Position numbers and translations under genes: made by a program. The notes beneath the pieces are model-generated. The model was not told the DNA's origin. It saw nothing but the letters and a program-made list of their open reading frames with translations, and made no database searches. From Pycnopodia helianthoides (taxonomy: Eukaryota; Echinodermata; Asteroidea; Forcipulatida; Asteriidae), in assembly GCA_032158295.1 (NCBI GenBank), contig CM063258.1, positions 3,864,001-3,928,000 of the forward strand: a stretch of DNA of 64,000 bases, in the 5' to 3' direction. Of the stretch, positions 53,699 through 64,000 are shown piece by piece; positions within the stretch are counted from its first letter, which is position 1, and each line of letters begins with the position of its first letter.

Positions 53699-56600
53699 CT
53701 AGAAGTTCAAAGGAGAGAAGCAGCAGTCAGTAATCATTTGAAGAAAGGATAAAAATTCATTCAGTTATAAATCAAACTTTCCGCATAGGTTACATTCATG
53801 TAGATTCGGTTTGCAGTAAAGCCTTGTGATAGTATCTACTTTGCTTTATAGATTGTTCTTAGAGGAGCTTTTTCCTTCTGTTGATCTACTGCCCCAAAAG
53901 CAGTTAGGGAGTTAGGGAAACTACAATAGTCAATAAGAACTTGTCCTGCCGTTCATCTTCTACCTCTGAGTAGATAGGGAAACCAGGGGACTTGTACTTT
54001 CGCTGAGTGGATCAGGGAACTCCCTGGAACTACCTTCACTGTCAAGTAATAAACCACAAGGGAAACTGACTCAGTAAATCTACCCAGTCAGATTCCCTTG
54101 AGGTTTGTTACTTGAAAGTTGAAAAGTCACATCCCCTCAAGGTGATCCCTCTCCTGCCACTTTCCAGGTTGTGATCTCTGGCTAAATAGCAATTACAGGT
54201 TGAATGGTTTCTGACTGGCACCCCCAACAAAAATATTGACAAAGTTGGGAGACTGCCAACACAGGGCTAGATGACTCAGTAGCTTTTGAGACAGAAGTTA
54301 AGGAGTCAAAACAGCCCAAAACCTTCAGAATCCTATTTTGGCTAAGCTGCATAAGACCTAAAACCTTCTAAATCCTCCTATGTAAAAACAGCCCGATAGA
54401 CCAAGTCCTGCTAAATCCTACCCTAACAAAAACTCATAGTAGCCAGCCCAAACCCTTCTAAATCCTCCTGTGTTGCAGATCCCTAAAAGCCCAAATCCTT
54501 CTCAATCCTGCACTTTGGCAATGAGGATATTGAAGGACTTGGGCCCTTTAGGGTTAATCAACACAAAAATTACCTTCACTGGCGTGGAGGTCAATTAAGT
54601 TACATTTATGCTCACATGGCCTGCTGATATGTGTCTGTTATATTTTGATTAATTAAAACAAAAAAGCATTATTAAAAAGCCAGGGTTAAAAACAGCTTTT
54701 AAAAAAATAGGCTCACCTTTTTCGCCTGACAGTACTCTTTGTCCATAACTCTACCAATAATCCACTGCCTGTAAATTAATGTAAAAAAAAGTTTAAAAAT
54801 AAAAAGTAGAAGTACAATACAGAAATAGAAGTCAATTTCAAGATTAACCCTAAATATTGAAAAATCATAAATAGAGCAAAGCAATTTTAATTGAGATATT
54901 AAGATATTAAATCAGTTCTACTCTACAGTGCATTTAAAGGTAGGGTCATAAATTGTTTGTTTTGTTATCGTAATGCTGTTATTATTTGCAAATTTGTCAA
55001 GAAAGATTGCATTGAGACACATATGAAAGTTTCAGCTGAATACGGTGTCTATTTGCTGGGAATACAGAAAAAAAAACTGTTGTGGTATTTTTCACACGAA
55101 TGTCAAATCCATCCACATCTCTGGCCGCAGCGATCGCGAAACCGACACGCGACCCTCAGAAATCTGAGAAACAATTCATGCATGAATCCTGAAAAGTTGC
55201 ATGCCAAAAAAACTGTTGTGGTATTTTTTACACGAATGTCAAATCCATCCACGTCTCTGGCCGCAGCGATCGCAAAACAGACACCAACCCTCAGAAATCT
55301 GAGAAACAATTCATACATGAATCCTGAAAAGTTGCATGCCTGATAAGAGCGCAAGACAGTTAAACTGGAGTTAAATAAAAGACGATCTGATCCCTACTCT
55401 AAAATGTGCGGCTGTCTCATTTCAGGTGTTGTGTACCCCGTTGGACGATGGAAGAGAGTTTACCTTTTTGGACCGGCCGATCCGTGGTGCTTCAGATCAA
55501 GGCCGGACAGTGACTCTGAGTGGACGAAGTAGAGGGTCGGCTCAATGCTGAACACCACATAGTTATCTCTGGGCTCCTCAAAGAAGATGAGAACCAAGTC
55601 TCCGACGCTGATACTAAGGGGGTGAGACAATGTATACAAGAATTTGGGGTTGAACAAAAGAAACCTTGACCAGAGTGGGACTTGAACCCTGCGACCTCCG
55701 GATTAATGTCTCCCTATTTTGTCGATATTTTCGTTCGCAGATAGTCAATTTGTCTTTGTTCAACCGAAAAAACCTATTTAAAATTTACTTACGCCCCTGG
55801 TCATTGCCTTGGTGCCCTTTGAAATGTTTCAATACAATTGCCACTCTACTCCTGGGGCTGAAACAGGGTTACCCCCTTCACAGTCCGTAAGGATGTAGGC
55901 ATGGGTATCATCCACTAGGAGCCTGGCTGGAAAAGCAGAATGCACTACCTTCCCAACTTTTTTATGAAGCAATTATGGTTAAGTGCCTTGCTCAAGGGCA
56001 CAAGATTCAAAAACCCATACTTTGCTGCTGACAACACCAGAGCTTGGGTCCGGTGAACTTGGACCACTCGGCCACGACACGCCACTGTTGTTGCTTTTGC
56101 AAACTTTTAAGATCAACAAATTTTAACATTGTTGTTCTTTTGTTATAGAAAGGTAAACAAGTGTGTAATGATTACATATAATTGAGTAAAACTCAACAAG
56201 AAGAGGGGATCTTGTTCTTCCGATCAAATTTCAGGCAGGAAAACTTTACACTTATGACCAAATGAAAAAACAAAGATATTGACAAAATAGGGAGACCGCC
56301 AACATAGGGCTAGATAGCTCAGTTGGTAGAGCGCCGGTATGTTAATCCGGAGGTCGTTGGTTCAAATCCCGCTCTGTCAATTTTTTCTTTGTTCAACCCC
56401 ATACTGTTTGAAATTTACCCAGTCAGTTTCCCTTGTGGTTCATTACTTGACAAATAAAAAACACAAAAGAAACAATAAGTGAGTGATTTCGGCCTTGGAC
56501 TTGACTTTGAAAAAGTCTCATAGATGTTTTTTTTTTTTAAATAAGAAAATGTATTCATTTTTCAACACTTACTCAATGATGGATATTTTCTCTGTCCTGG

Positions 56601-59600
56601 TTGAAGAATTTGGTGAAACCCGTTGCTGCATCTGATAAAGAAAAAAAAAACATTTTTTCACTTTTGTAATTTATACCATCTGTTTGAACACACACACATA
56701 CTATTCTGTACATCAATATCTAATTCTCCAACTCTTCTTAAAGACGAAAGGAAATGACCAATTCAATTTTTGATGTTCTCATTTTCCAATAAATAGAGTC
56801 CTCATTTGAGTGGGGCAAAAATTACAAGTCTCTAACCTCACATTAAAATGGTGTAAATTGCCATAGTATTCGATACCCTTCCAGTGCAAAATTTGTCAAC
56901 ACCCAAAACATCTGATGACATCATTCTGAGAAAAATGGGTCTTGTACGGGGATGTTTTGAATCACAAAATCGAATTGGTCATTTCCCTCCTCTTTACTAT
57001 GCATGTAATGTGTAGGAGCATTCACCATGGATGCCGATATTGAATGGTAAGACAGTAGGAGGGTTGACTCTGTTCTGTTTAGATACCTTCACCACATGAT
57101 ATCAGACTGCAGACTGGCATTTGAATCAAAGATAATATCGATTGGTCAGACGGTCGGAGGGTTTTCCATTCCATCAAAATCAAGACTGTAATTACCACTT
57201 GATGTTTGAGAGCACTGCATTCCTGTTCCTTTGACCTCAGTAAGGCTTGAAGCCTGCCCTCTGTAGCCGATTTAGTCGCCATTGTATCACTGGAAAACAC
57301 AGACAAAACACTGTCAAACAACGAACGGTGGTGTAACATCTCCGCGACGACAGCAGAATAAATAGCAAGACAAGTTTTCAAGAACAAATCTACACAGCAA
57401 AGTAGATACATGTATACAAATATGGTGTTACTGCAAACTGAATATACATTGATACCTCACCGATTTCAGCATCGGGCCAGTAAACTCATGTCCGGACTAG
57501 TCCGGCGGTCTTGTGTTTGTGTTCAAATGTTTACTTCCAGTCTGATAAATACAATTCTGTTGATTATCGAAGACTACTTACCCATAATATACAAATGAGA
57601 TAAATCTTCTCTTAGTGCTTTTTCAAATTCAGACAGTTCAACTATTTAAAACCTGTGTAGGCATTTTTTCTTCTCACTCTAATTCTGGTCTTGTACTCAA
57701 AAAATTTCAGTACAGTAAATATTTGTTTAGCTACAATCCCTACGGTCTTGTGGGTTTTTCCCCCAAATTCTAGCCCTGCCCGACATAATCTCACCATTCA
57801 CTGGAGACGAGTAACTGGGCGGGGCCGGCATCGGCAGCGGCGTCGAGCCTCTGCTGAAGCTCAGTCAGTTGTGCGTCTTTCTTAATCAAATCGACCCTGA
57901 GTTCCTTCTCGGATTGCCTCGCTTGGTGCAGGGCTCTGGTCAGCTCTGATTCAATGTCCCCCTTGTCCGTGAGAAGCTTCTCTATGGTATCTGTCATTTG
58001 GTTAGAATAAGAATAATAATATAATGTATTGTATAGTGCCTACTGCAGGCCAGCCTCTAAGCGCTTAACATTCAGTAATTTTCCTGCAAGGTATTGTGGA
58101 GCTACATTTTTGAAGTATTAGACCTATTCCTTTACATAGCACCATGTAATGGTTTACAAGGTGCTGTGGTGCAATATGCAGCCAATCAAACCAGGAACAC
58201 CGAGGCAAACCCCTTCTCTTTTCTCTGCACTGGGTTGTTTTACGTGCATTACACAACACACGGGACCAACGGCTTTACATCCCATCCGAAAGACACAGCA
58301 ATAATGGTTAAGTGCCTTGCTTAAGGACACAAGTGTCACGACCAGGACTCGAACCCACACTCTGCTGAACAGAAACACCAGAGCTTGAGTCCAGTGCTCT
58401 TATGGCCACGACACGCCATGTCAATGTAATAAGCAGTTGAAGTTTGAAGTCATGGATCGCAAGATGCTGAGTGCAAAAAAAGCTGCCTTGGCATTGGATT
58501 AATATTTCACTGAGACCAAGGGTGAAAGAAAAACAAAAACGACTGACAAAATGTAAACACTTGAGGGGGCTATGCTAGTGATCTTTAACTGGATGTGACC
58601 TAGCTTGTCAACAATGGTTGGTTAACGAAAAGAAGAGAAGTACAGTACAGCAAATAAAAGTTTAAAAAACAACGCGGGTAAAGGGACGCAACAACCTCTT
58701 TGGCCAGGGATAAATGGGTACCGTGAGGGCAGAGATGGTTCTTGTGACTGATTTTAGCTTGATGCGCTTCCATGTTTGGCAGCACACGGGCTGTATACTC
58801 CCCAGGGAGCTGAGATGGTTTAAAGGACAGCCAATATTGCCAGATTTTACGCTATATTAGAAGGTACTGTTATTACAATTAGAACTGATTTAGCGACTGT
58901 GTCTCAAAAAGGATCTTTGTGTGAGATTTAAAGAAAACATCAAGTGCCTCATTTCTTCGAAGAGAGCAACTTGACTGTTGGAAGCACCCTCACCACGCAA
59001 AATGAAACTGATTTAATCACTAATTATTTACGCTACTTCCCAGCCGCTCACAGACTCGCAGCGTCTGTTTGTCAGAACATACCTTGGTTTCGATTTTGAT
59101 GCTCCGACACCTTGGCTATTTTCCTCCGGAGTTCTTCAATGGTCTTGTCCTTCCTGACGGCCACTCTGGACACGGCCTCGTTGAACGCCTGCTGCCGCTC
59201 CGCCACCATGCCAACCTGCTCCCGGTCTGAAGTTCTCATAATGGAGCTACTCATTTGCGCGACGTCTCCGAGTTGCTCGTCGCTTTCTTGCTTCCCTAGA
59301 GATGCTTCCGAGGCACTCCGAGAAAACGTGGTGAAAGACTCTTCCATTTCGGTCATTCTCAGATGACTCGATTCGATCGACTGTTCGTGGAGAATGCGAA
59401 CCGAGCGTAACTCTTGTTTGATGTCCTCCGAAGTTTCGTCGTGGATCTCCTTGACCTTCAATAGCTGATTTTTGAGTTTCCTGTGCAGCAGTTGGACTTT
59501 ATCCCGATGATTTGATTCCAATGTCGTCTTGAGAGCAAACAGTTCCTCCTCCTTGGCCTTGTTTAAGGATTGCGTTAACTTCTCGCAGGCGGCATCCATT

Positions 59601-62600
59601 TTGAGTTCTGTGGTCTTCCTGAATTTGGCCAACTCGTCCAGCTGGGTGTCTTGGAGGTGACGCTGCTTGGCATCCATTTCTCGGTCGTGTTTCTCCGTCA
59701 GAACCGTTCTCAGCGCATTCAGAGCTTCCTCTTTCTCTGCTGCCCAACGGTCCTGAAGCATCGCGACTTCCTCCTCAGCAGTTTCTCTCATCATCCGTAT
59801 GGCATCTTCATGTTCTTTTACAGTATTCTGAAGGTCCTGGATATCCTTTTCTGACTTACTCCTGACGAGGGTTAACTTTTCACTCTGTTGCTCTTCCAGT
59901 TGGGATCTCAACTCCTGAAACTCTTGACGACTTCTTTCTTTCACTGCCAAAATCTCTGCCTCTTTCTCTTTTAATCGTTCCCTCGCATCATGAAGCTCTC
60001 GTCTGCACGACTCAACCTCTTCCTGGGCTCTCTCAAGGTCTTTCGTTAAGTCATTACACTTAGCGTCTGATTGCACTTGTAAAAGTTCCACTGCTTTATT
60101 CACTTCAGCCGCTTCCCTCTCTTTCACGAGAGACTGTACCTTGCCGGAAATATCTTCAACAGAAGAGACGCTGGCGAGAAGTGTTTCATGAAATGCGCGT
60201 TTATCAAGCTGTACGGCAGTTCTCATTTCCGTGAGATCCGATCTGAGTTTGTGCACGGAGCTCTCCATTTTGGGGAAAACGGACTTCATCCCCGTCTGAG
60301 AAGTCCTCAACCGATCTGCGTACAAGCTCCTCTCGTCCCTCATCGACGCCAACTTTAACTCTGCTCTCTCCAACTGATCCTGGATCTCAATAATCTGCTG
60401 TTTACTCTCCTCCAGGGACGCCTCTCTCTCTTGAACAGTTTCCTGGAGTAGTGTGACCTTCTCGACGAATTCCGAAACTGAGTTGTCTTTGATGGGATGC
60501 TTAGAGAGTGAATCCGTGTCGTCTAAAGGGCTCGTCACAGCCGAGTAGAAATTCCCTTCGGGCGCCGTCAGCAATGACGCAAACGGCGTCTCCCCCTGGG
60601 TGGACATGTCTAGAGGACTCAGCTCCAAGTCTGGAGTGGCGGCTGCCGAAACGAAACTGTCGACATGCCTGAACGACAAGGACTGAAAATTTTCGGGCAC
60701 GGCGATTCTGTTGCTGCTCGCATCTACGGAGGACAGTTCACCTCCGGCGGGAAGCGAGTTCGGTCTTAGCATGGTGCCGTCCTGAATTATACGATCTGCG
60801 GACTGGATCTTTGCGTCATCGCCAGGTGGTGTTTCTTCGGACCCCATGGATCTCAGTTCTGCTACTTCCTGTATATGTAAACTTGTCTGGGTTTGTTCAT
60901 CGGAGAGAGCTGGTAATAACCCCTTGGAGAGAGCACATTCAGTGCCCAACTCTGTCTGCTCAGCTGGCAGCCTGTAAGAATGAAACAATGCGCCGTATTT
61001 TTGACCGCGTGAAGGCGCTCTCAAAAACATTTTTATCACTTCCGGGGGTATAACTTATTGTTTGCTCAGCTACCTGTGTACAGTTAAGCATCGGCGTTCT
61101 GTCACTTCAGTGTGCAAGAGAGTTTAGTCAGTGCTCCTAGAATCTAAGGTAATAACGGCTCCTTCAAAGGTCTTATTTTCTGTGATGGATATGACGTCTG
61201 GTAGTAATGTGTTTCAGTCTTTAACTGTCTGAAGCAGTTTTTGTTTGCGGAGAACAGTTGTTTCAATAAGTTGTTAATGTAAGTATAAAGTGGAAAAGAT
61301 GAGCCACGCTTAACTGCCAGTTCTGATATTTTTTAAGATTAGATGCAGGGCTCTTTATTTCTTTAAAGGAGCCGTTATTAATCCACCTTAGATTCTAGAA
61401 GCACTGACTAAACTCTCTCGCACACAGAAGTGACAGAACGCCGATGTTAAAACTGTGCACAGCTACCTGAGCAGACGTTAATCGCCCAAGTTATACCCCC
61501 GGAAGTGATACAATTATTTTTGAGAGCGCAAATCAGCCAGCAAAACCTCCACACGTGTCACTGCCGTACGTCATTATTTGAAAAGAATCTTGTCCGACTT
61601 GGGTCGAGTTAGCGCAAGGATCAATGGCTAACCAGTGGTTGTTAGGCATGCGCACAGAAGTTGAAGTGCAAACGACTCAAGTCATGTCATGTCAACGCGA
61701 CCGGCGGCTCGACGTTTTCTGATAACTGGTCCACTCTCTGCACTGTGCTTTGAAAACGGCTATTGATAACCAGCGATGTGACCAAGCCCAGTAGGCTGGT
61801 TCCAATTTTTTGACTAGCGTAGACCAACTATCGTGGACTAGACAGAGTTCAGGCTAATTTAGTCGAACTATGGTCAACGATAGTTCTTGCGCAAACTTGG
61901 CTGTTCTTTGTCTCTCTAATTAGAATGTAATCAATTAAGTTTAACTCAACCCAAACAGTGCATAATTTGTTTAATTGATTCTGCCCTTGGTAACAATTTC
62001 CAGAGAGTCGACCAATCATTTGAAACCATTCAACTGCATGAGTTGTGTATGAACTAACTGTCTACATGTTTGTAACGTGTATAATGTATTCATCACATGA
62101 TATCATGTTGCAGGCTGGCATGGTTTATCCGTCATTCAAAACCACAGTGGATGATATTGAATGGTCAGACAGTAAGAGGGTTGACTGTGTACTGTGTAGA
62201 TGCATTCACCACATGATATCATATTGCAGGCTGTCTTAGTTTATATATCATTCAAAACCAGTGGATGATATTGAATGGTCAGACAGTAAGAGGGTTGACT
62301 GTGTACTGTGTAGATGCATTCACCACATGATATCATATTGCAGGCTGTCTTAGTTTATATATCATTCAACACCACAGTGGATGATATTGAATGGTCAGAC
62401 AGTAGAAGGGTACTGTGTATTGTCTAGATGCATACAACACATGATATCATATTGCAGGCTGTCTCAGTTTATATATCATTCAAAACCACAGTGGATGGTA
62501 TTGAATGGTTAGGCAATAGGAGGGTTGACTGTGTAGATGCATTCACCACTTGACACCACATTGTAGGCTGGCACAGTGTAACTATCATTCAAAATCACAG

Positions 62601-64000
62601 TGGATGATATTGAATGGTCAGACAGTAGGAGAGTTAAAGAGCATTGCTGCACTAATTGCAGTTTCGGATTGACATGCAAGAGATCACCTACTTAAGGATG
62701 TGTGCTAATTCTGGAAGCTTCTCTCTCAGGTTCTTGATGTCGGCACCGTTGATCTCAGGAAGCTTTGTGTCAAATTCCTCTGGTTGTGTAGTCTGAAAAA
62801 AATGAAAAAAAGAACCACGTCTCGGTAATAATATCAAGAACCAGGCCTCGGCGGGTCTAAACCACTAGATTAAAACCTCTTCACCACACATTGATTCCCT
62901 TACTGAAACTCTACTTACTGCAAACGTTGGCGGGACTTCCCCGATCAGGCCCGGGAAGAGCACATTGAGAAAGTGGCGTTCCATACCCGAAGCAAAACTT
63001 CTCCTCTTGGCCATCTCTGACTGGTGGCTGGCTGAGGAAGTATCGCAGACCTGTCCTGCCCACTGATAGAAAAATAGAAATAAATGATGGCATTGTGATT
63101 AAAAAGGAGGGTAAATCGTGGGCGTACCGTGTCAGCGTAACTTACTGCACCAGGGCTCGATTTCACAAAGAGTTCAGACTGATCGTAACTGTAAATCCAT
63201 CGCAGTTGCTTAGCAAAGAGTGATGTCACAATACAAATCACTATGGTAATACTGATAACTCATCTTAAGATGAATCTCAGTGCTTTGTGAAATCGACCCC
63301 TGACCCCGAGATATTGTGGCAAGTGGGTGAGGGTTTTGAACCCAGGGCCCGATTTCATAGAGCTGCTTAGGCAGAAAATATCGCCTAAAAATTTTCTGCT
63401 AAGCAAAAAAAGGCAGGATACCAGTCACAGATTGTACATGTTAAATGGCATTTTGGCTGGTAACCTTATTTTGGTAAGCATAATTTTGTTGTGCTTAGCT
63501 ACTTTTAGTGCTTAAGCAGCTCGATGAAATTGGGCCCAGGTCATGGAACTTCTGGCATTTAGAAAGAAATTTTCAGCACATTTTCTTTAAGCCGCTGGGG
63601 AATTGTAGGCGTCGAAAAAATGCAAAAGAATCAACTGGACATTTTATCAAACGAGACACATCGTAAAGCTTTGAAATCATATTAGTCTAGATGTTTTTTT
63701 TCTTGGAAAGGTATACTCCCCACCCAAAAGTAATATTGTATCTATATAAGGTAATACATGGTTTAAACAATTTAAAAAATAACAGGCAGGAATTGTACAT
63801 AAAATATTTAGAAACTTACAGCAGTAAAGCGACTAGAATACAGTCTCCTTCGATACACCTCTACGATGGCAGAAGCGTACAGCTTGGGGGCAGCATACAC
63901 TTGGCGGACAATCTCAAGACGCTTTCTAAGACGTTTGAGGTTCTCATGATAGACTAACATTTTACTGTGGACAGCACTTATCTGCTGTTCTACATACATG
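53603..64000 (-). CDS. RB1CC1: RB1CC1/FIP200, 3' ten exons (C-terminal ~986 codons)
   Basis: Minus strand, open at the right edge. Exons in order of transcription: 63820-64000 (partial), 62919-63062, 62692-62792, 59083-60971, 57795-57990, 57196-57289, 56573-56631, 55464-55613, 54717-54768, 53603-53698 (stop TAA). All phases close. The first exons correspond to the middle of FIP200 (SFASGMERHFLNVLFPGL). The 1.9-kb exon is a long coiled coil, and the last four exons form the C-terminal Claw domain. FIP200 scaffolds the ULK1/Atg1 kinase complex that starts autophagy; the Claw binds cargo receptors such as p62 through FIR motifs. Donor choice at 62691 (AA|GTAGGT) is set by phase, since the alternative GT three bases on would read a stop. 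No damage seen. Confidence 0.93.
54300..54520. repeat. Degenerate array of CCCAAAACCTTCTAAATCCT-like units
   Basis: Four or five units of about 50 bp, each with 'cctt-taaatcct', in the intron between 53698 and 54717. Confidence 0.6.
55073..55345. repeat. Tandem duplication, two ~130-bp units
   Basis: 'aaaaactgttgtggtatttt' through 'tgaatcctgaaaagttgcat' occurs twice, almost identical. Intronic in RB1CC1. Confidence 0.85.
55464..55613 (-). CDS. RB1CC1: RB1CC1 Claw-domain exon
   Basis: Reads DISVGDLVLIFFEEPRDNYV ... SIEPTLYFVHSESLSGLDL, the beta-strand core of the FIP200 Claw. Acceptor ttag, donor AAAG|GTAAAC. Confidence 0.95.
55660..55790 (-). repeat. tRNA-derived SINE, minus orientation
   Basis: 'gggacttgaaccctgcgacc' (reverse B-box) and 'tttgtctttgttcaaccg'. 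Same family as 56260-56420. Confidence 0.6.
55935..56092 (-). repeat. tRNA-derived SINE family B, partial
   Basis: Ends with 'ccactcggccacgacacgcc', the 3' phrase of the copy at 58110-58425. Confidence 0.6.
56260..56420 (+). repeat. tRNA-derived SINE, best-preserved copy
   Basis: 'tagatagctcagttggtaga' (A-box-like), 'ggttcaaatcccgc' (B-box) and the following 'caattttttctttgttcaac'. It is preceded by 'caaagatattgacaaaatag'. A tRNA-like head without pairing acceptor arms. Confidence 0.75.
56738..56997. mobile_element. TTAA-type MITE related to 8952-9390
   Basis: Starts TTAAAGACGAAAGGAAATGA and ends 'ggtcatttccctcctctt'. The right TTAA is degraded. Confidence 0.6.
57030..57178. repeat. Diverged copy of the ~117-bp minisatellite unit
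   Basis: 'gatattgaatggtaagacag' and 'caccacatgatatcagactg' match the array at 62094-62636 in another intron of the same gene. Confidence 0.65.
57470..57780 (+). repeat. Dispersed repeat shared with 22975-23255
   Basis: Long blocks in common with the copy in the zinc-finger-gene intron, same orientation. Confidence 0.65.
58110..58425 (-). repeat. tRNA-derived SINE family B, near-complete
   Basis: On the minus strand: 'gtgtcgtggccataagagca' (A-box region), then 'gtgggttcgagtcctggtc' (B-box) and a long body with 'gcaccttgtaaaccattaca'. Relatives at 1900-2145, 5240-5275 and 55935-56092. Confidence 0.7.
59083..60971 (-). CDS. RB1CC1: RB1CC1 long coiled-coil exon
   Basis: About 629 codons, entered with 2 nt from the previous exon. 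The first 160 or so residues are Ser/Pro/Asp-rich (LEEGSP-type linkers, TPFASLLTAPEG); the rest is near-continuous heptad-type coiled coil (for example LEEQQSEKLTLVRSKSEKDI). An open frame extends 5' to 61039 but lies in the intron and overlaps an inverted repeat. Confidence 0.9.
61008..61545. mobile_element. Foldback element just upstream of the RB1CC1 coiled-coil exon
   Basis: Arms of about 160-185 bp: the left holds 'cacttccgggggtataactt' and 'ctaaggtaataacggctcct', the right their inverses near 61360-61545. The loop is about 190 bp. It starts within about 40 bp of the exon acceptor at 60972. Confidence 0.8.
62094..62636. repeat. Minisatellite, ~117-bp unit, 4-5 copies
   Basis: The unit contains 'cacatgatatcatattgcag' and 'gatattgaatggtcagacag'. 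Located in the RB1CC1 intron between 60971 and 62692. Confidence 0.9.
63345..63538. mobile_element. Palindromic MITE family P1
   Basis: Starts AGGGCCCGATTTCATAGAGC and ends GCTCGATGAAATTGGGCCC. One of the cleanest copies; intronic in RB1CC1. Confidence 0.8.

Noticed and set aside
56308..56380. Possible tRNA gene
   Set aside because: A- and B-box-like sequences are present, but the acceptor arms do not pair and the anticodon stem-loop is irregular. The same unit recurs with a shared non-tRNA tail, so it is a SINE.
61002..61039. N-terminal extension of the coiled-coil ORF starting at 61039
   Set aside because: A good acceptor at 60972-60973 phases with the upstream exon at 62692-62792, and the extension lies in an inverted repeat.

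Overview
This is a eukaryotic nuclear window: spliced genes with GT-AG introns, long introns and dense interspersed repeats. The protein content (AKNA-like, RB1CC1/FIP200, MGST1) indicates a deuterostome. The many copies of a palindromic repeat with ends like GGGCCCAATTTCATAG and the tRNA-derived SINEs make me favour an echinoderm, probably a sea star. That species-level call is inference.

Layout. (1) 1-13231, plus strand: the 3' part of an AKNA-like centrosomal gene, 13 recognisable exons; one exon carries two apparent single-base deletions. (2) 16376-19137, minus strand: a complete three-exon microsomal glutathione S-transferase 1 gene (152 aa). (3) 19653-34441, plus strand: a seven-exon gene for a low-complexity Ser/Gly/Arg-rich protein with one matrin/U1-type zinc finger and an acidic tail. 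It starts about 515 bp from MGST1, head to head. Its long intron holds a hAT transposon with an intact-looking 810-codon transposase. About 3.3 kb of the gene plus the transposon's left half is present twice in tandem. The start of the second copy is full of small indels and the rest is essentially identical, which suggests an assembly artefact. (4) 34442-43098: repeat-rich intergenic DNA with several TTAA-flanked MITEs. (5) 43099-43533, minus strand: a single-exon KCNE-like single-pass membrane protein. (6) 43534-53602: intergenic, including a 3 kb foldback element with 1.1 kb arms. (7) 53603-64000, minus strand: the 3' ten exons of RB1CC1/FIP200, with the long coiled-coil exon and the complete C-terminal Claw domain.

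The genes do not form an operon or an obvious pathway. RB1CC1 acts in autophagy initiation, MGST1 in membrane detoxification, AKNA at microtubule-organising centres. Mobile DNA shapes most of the rest: palindromic MITEs, TTAA-type MITEs (one nested inside a palindromic copy), tRNA-derived SINEs, a Penelope-like fragment with a hammerhead-like motif, and MITEs whose ends resemble CTCF or CRE sites.
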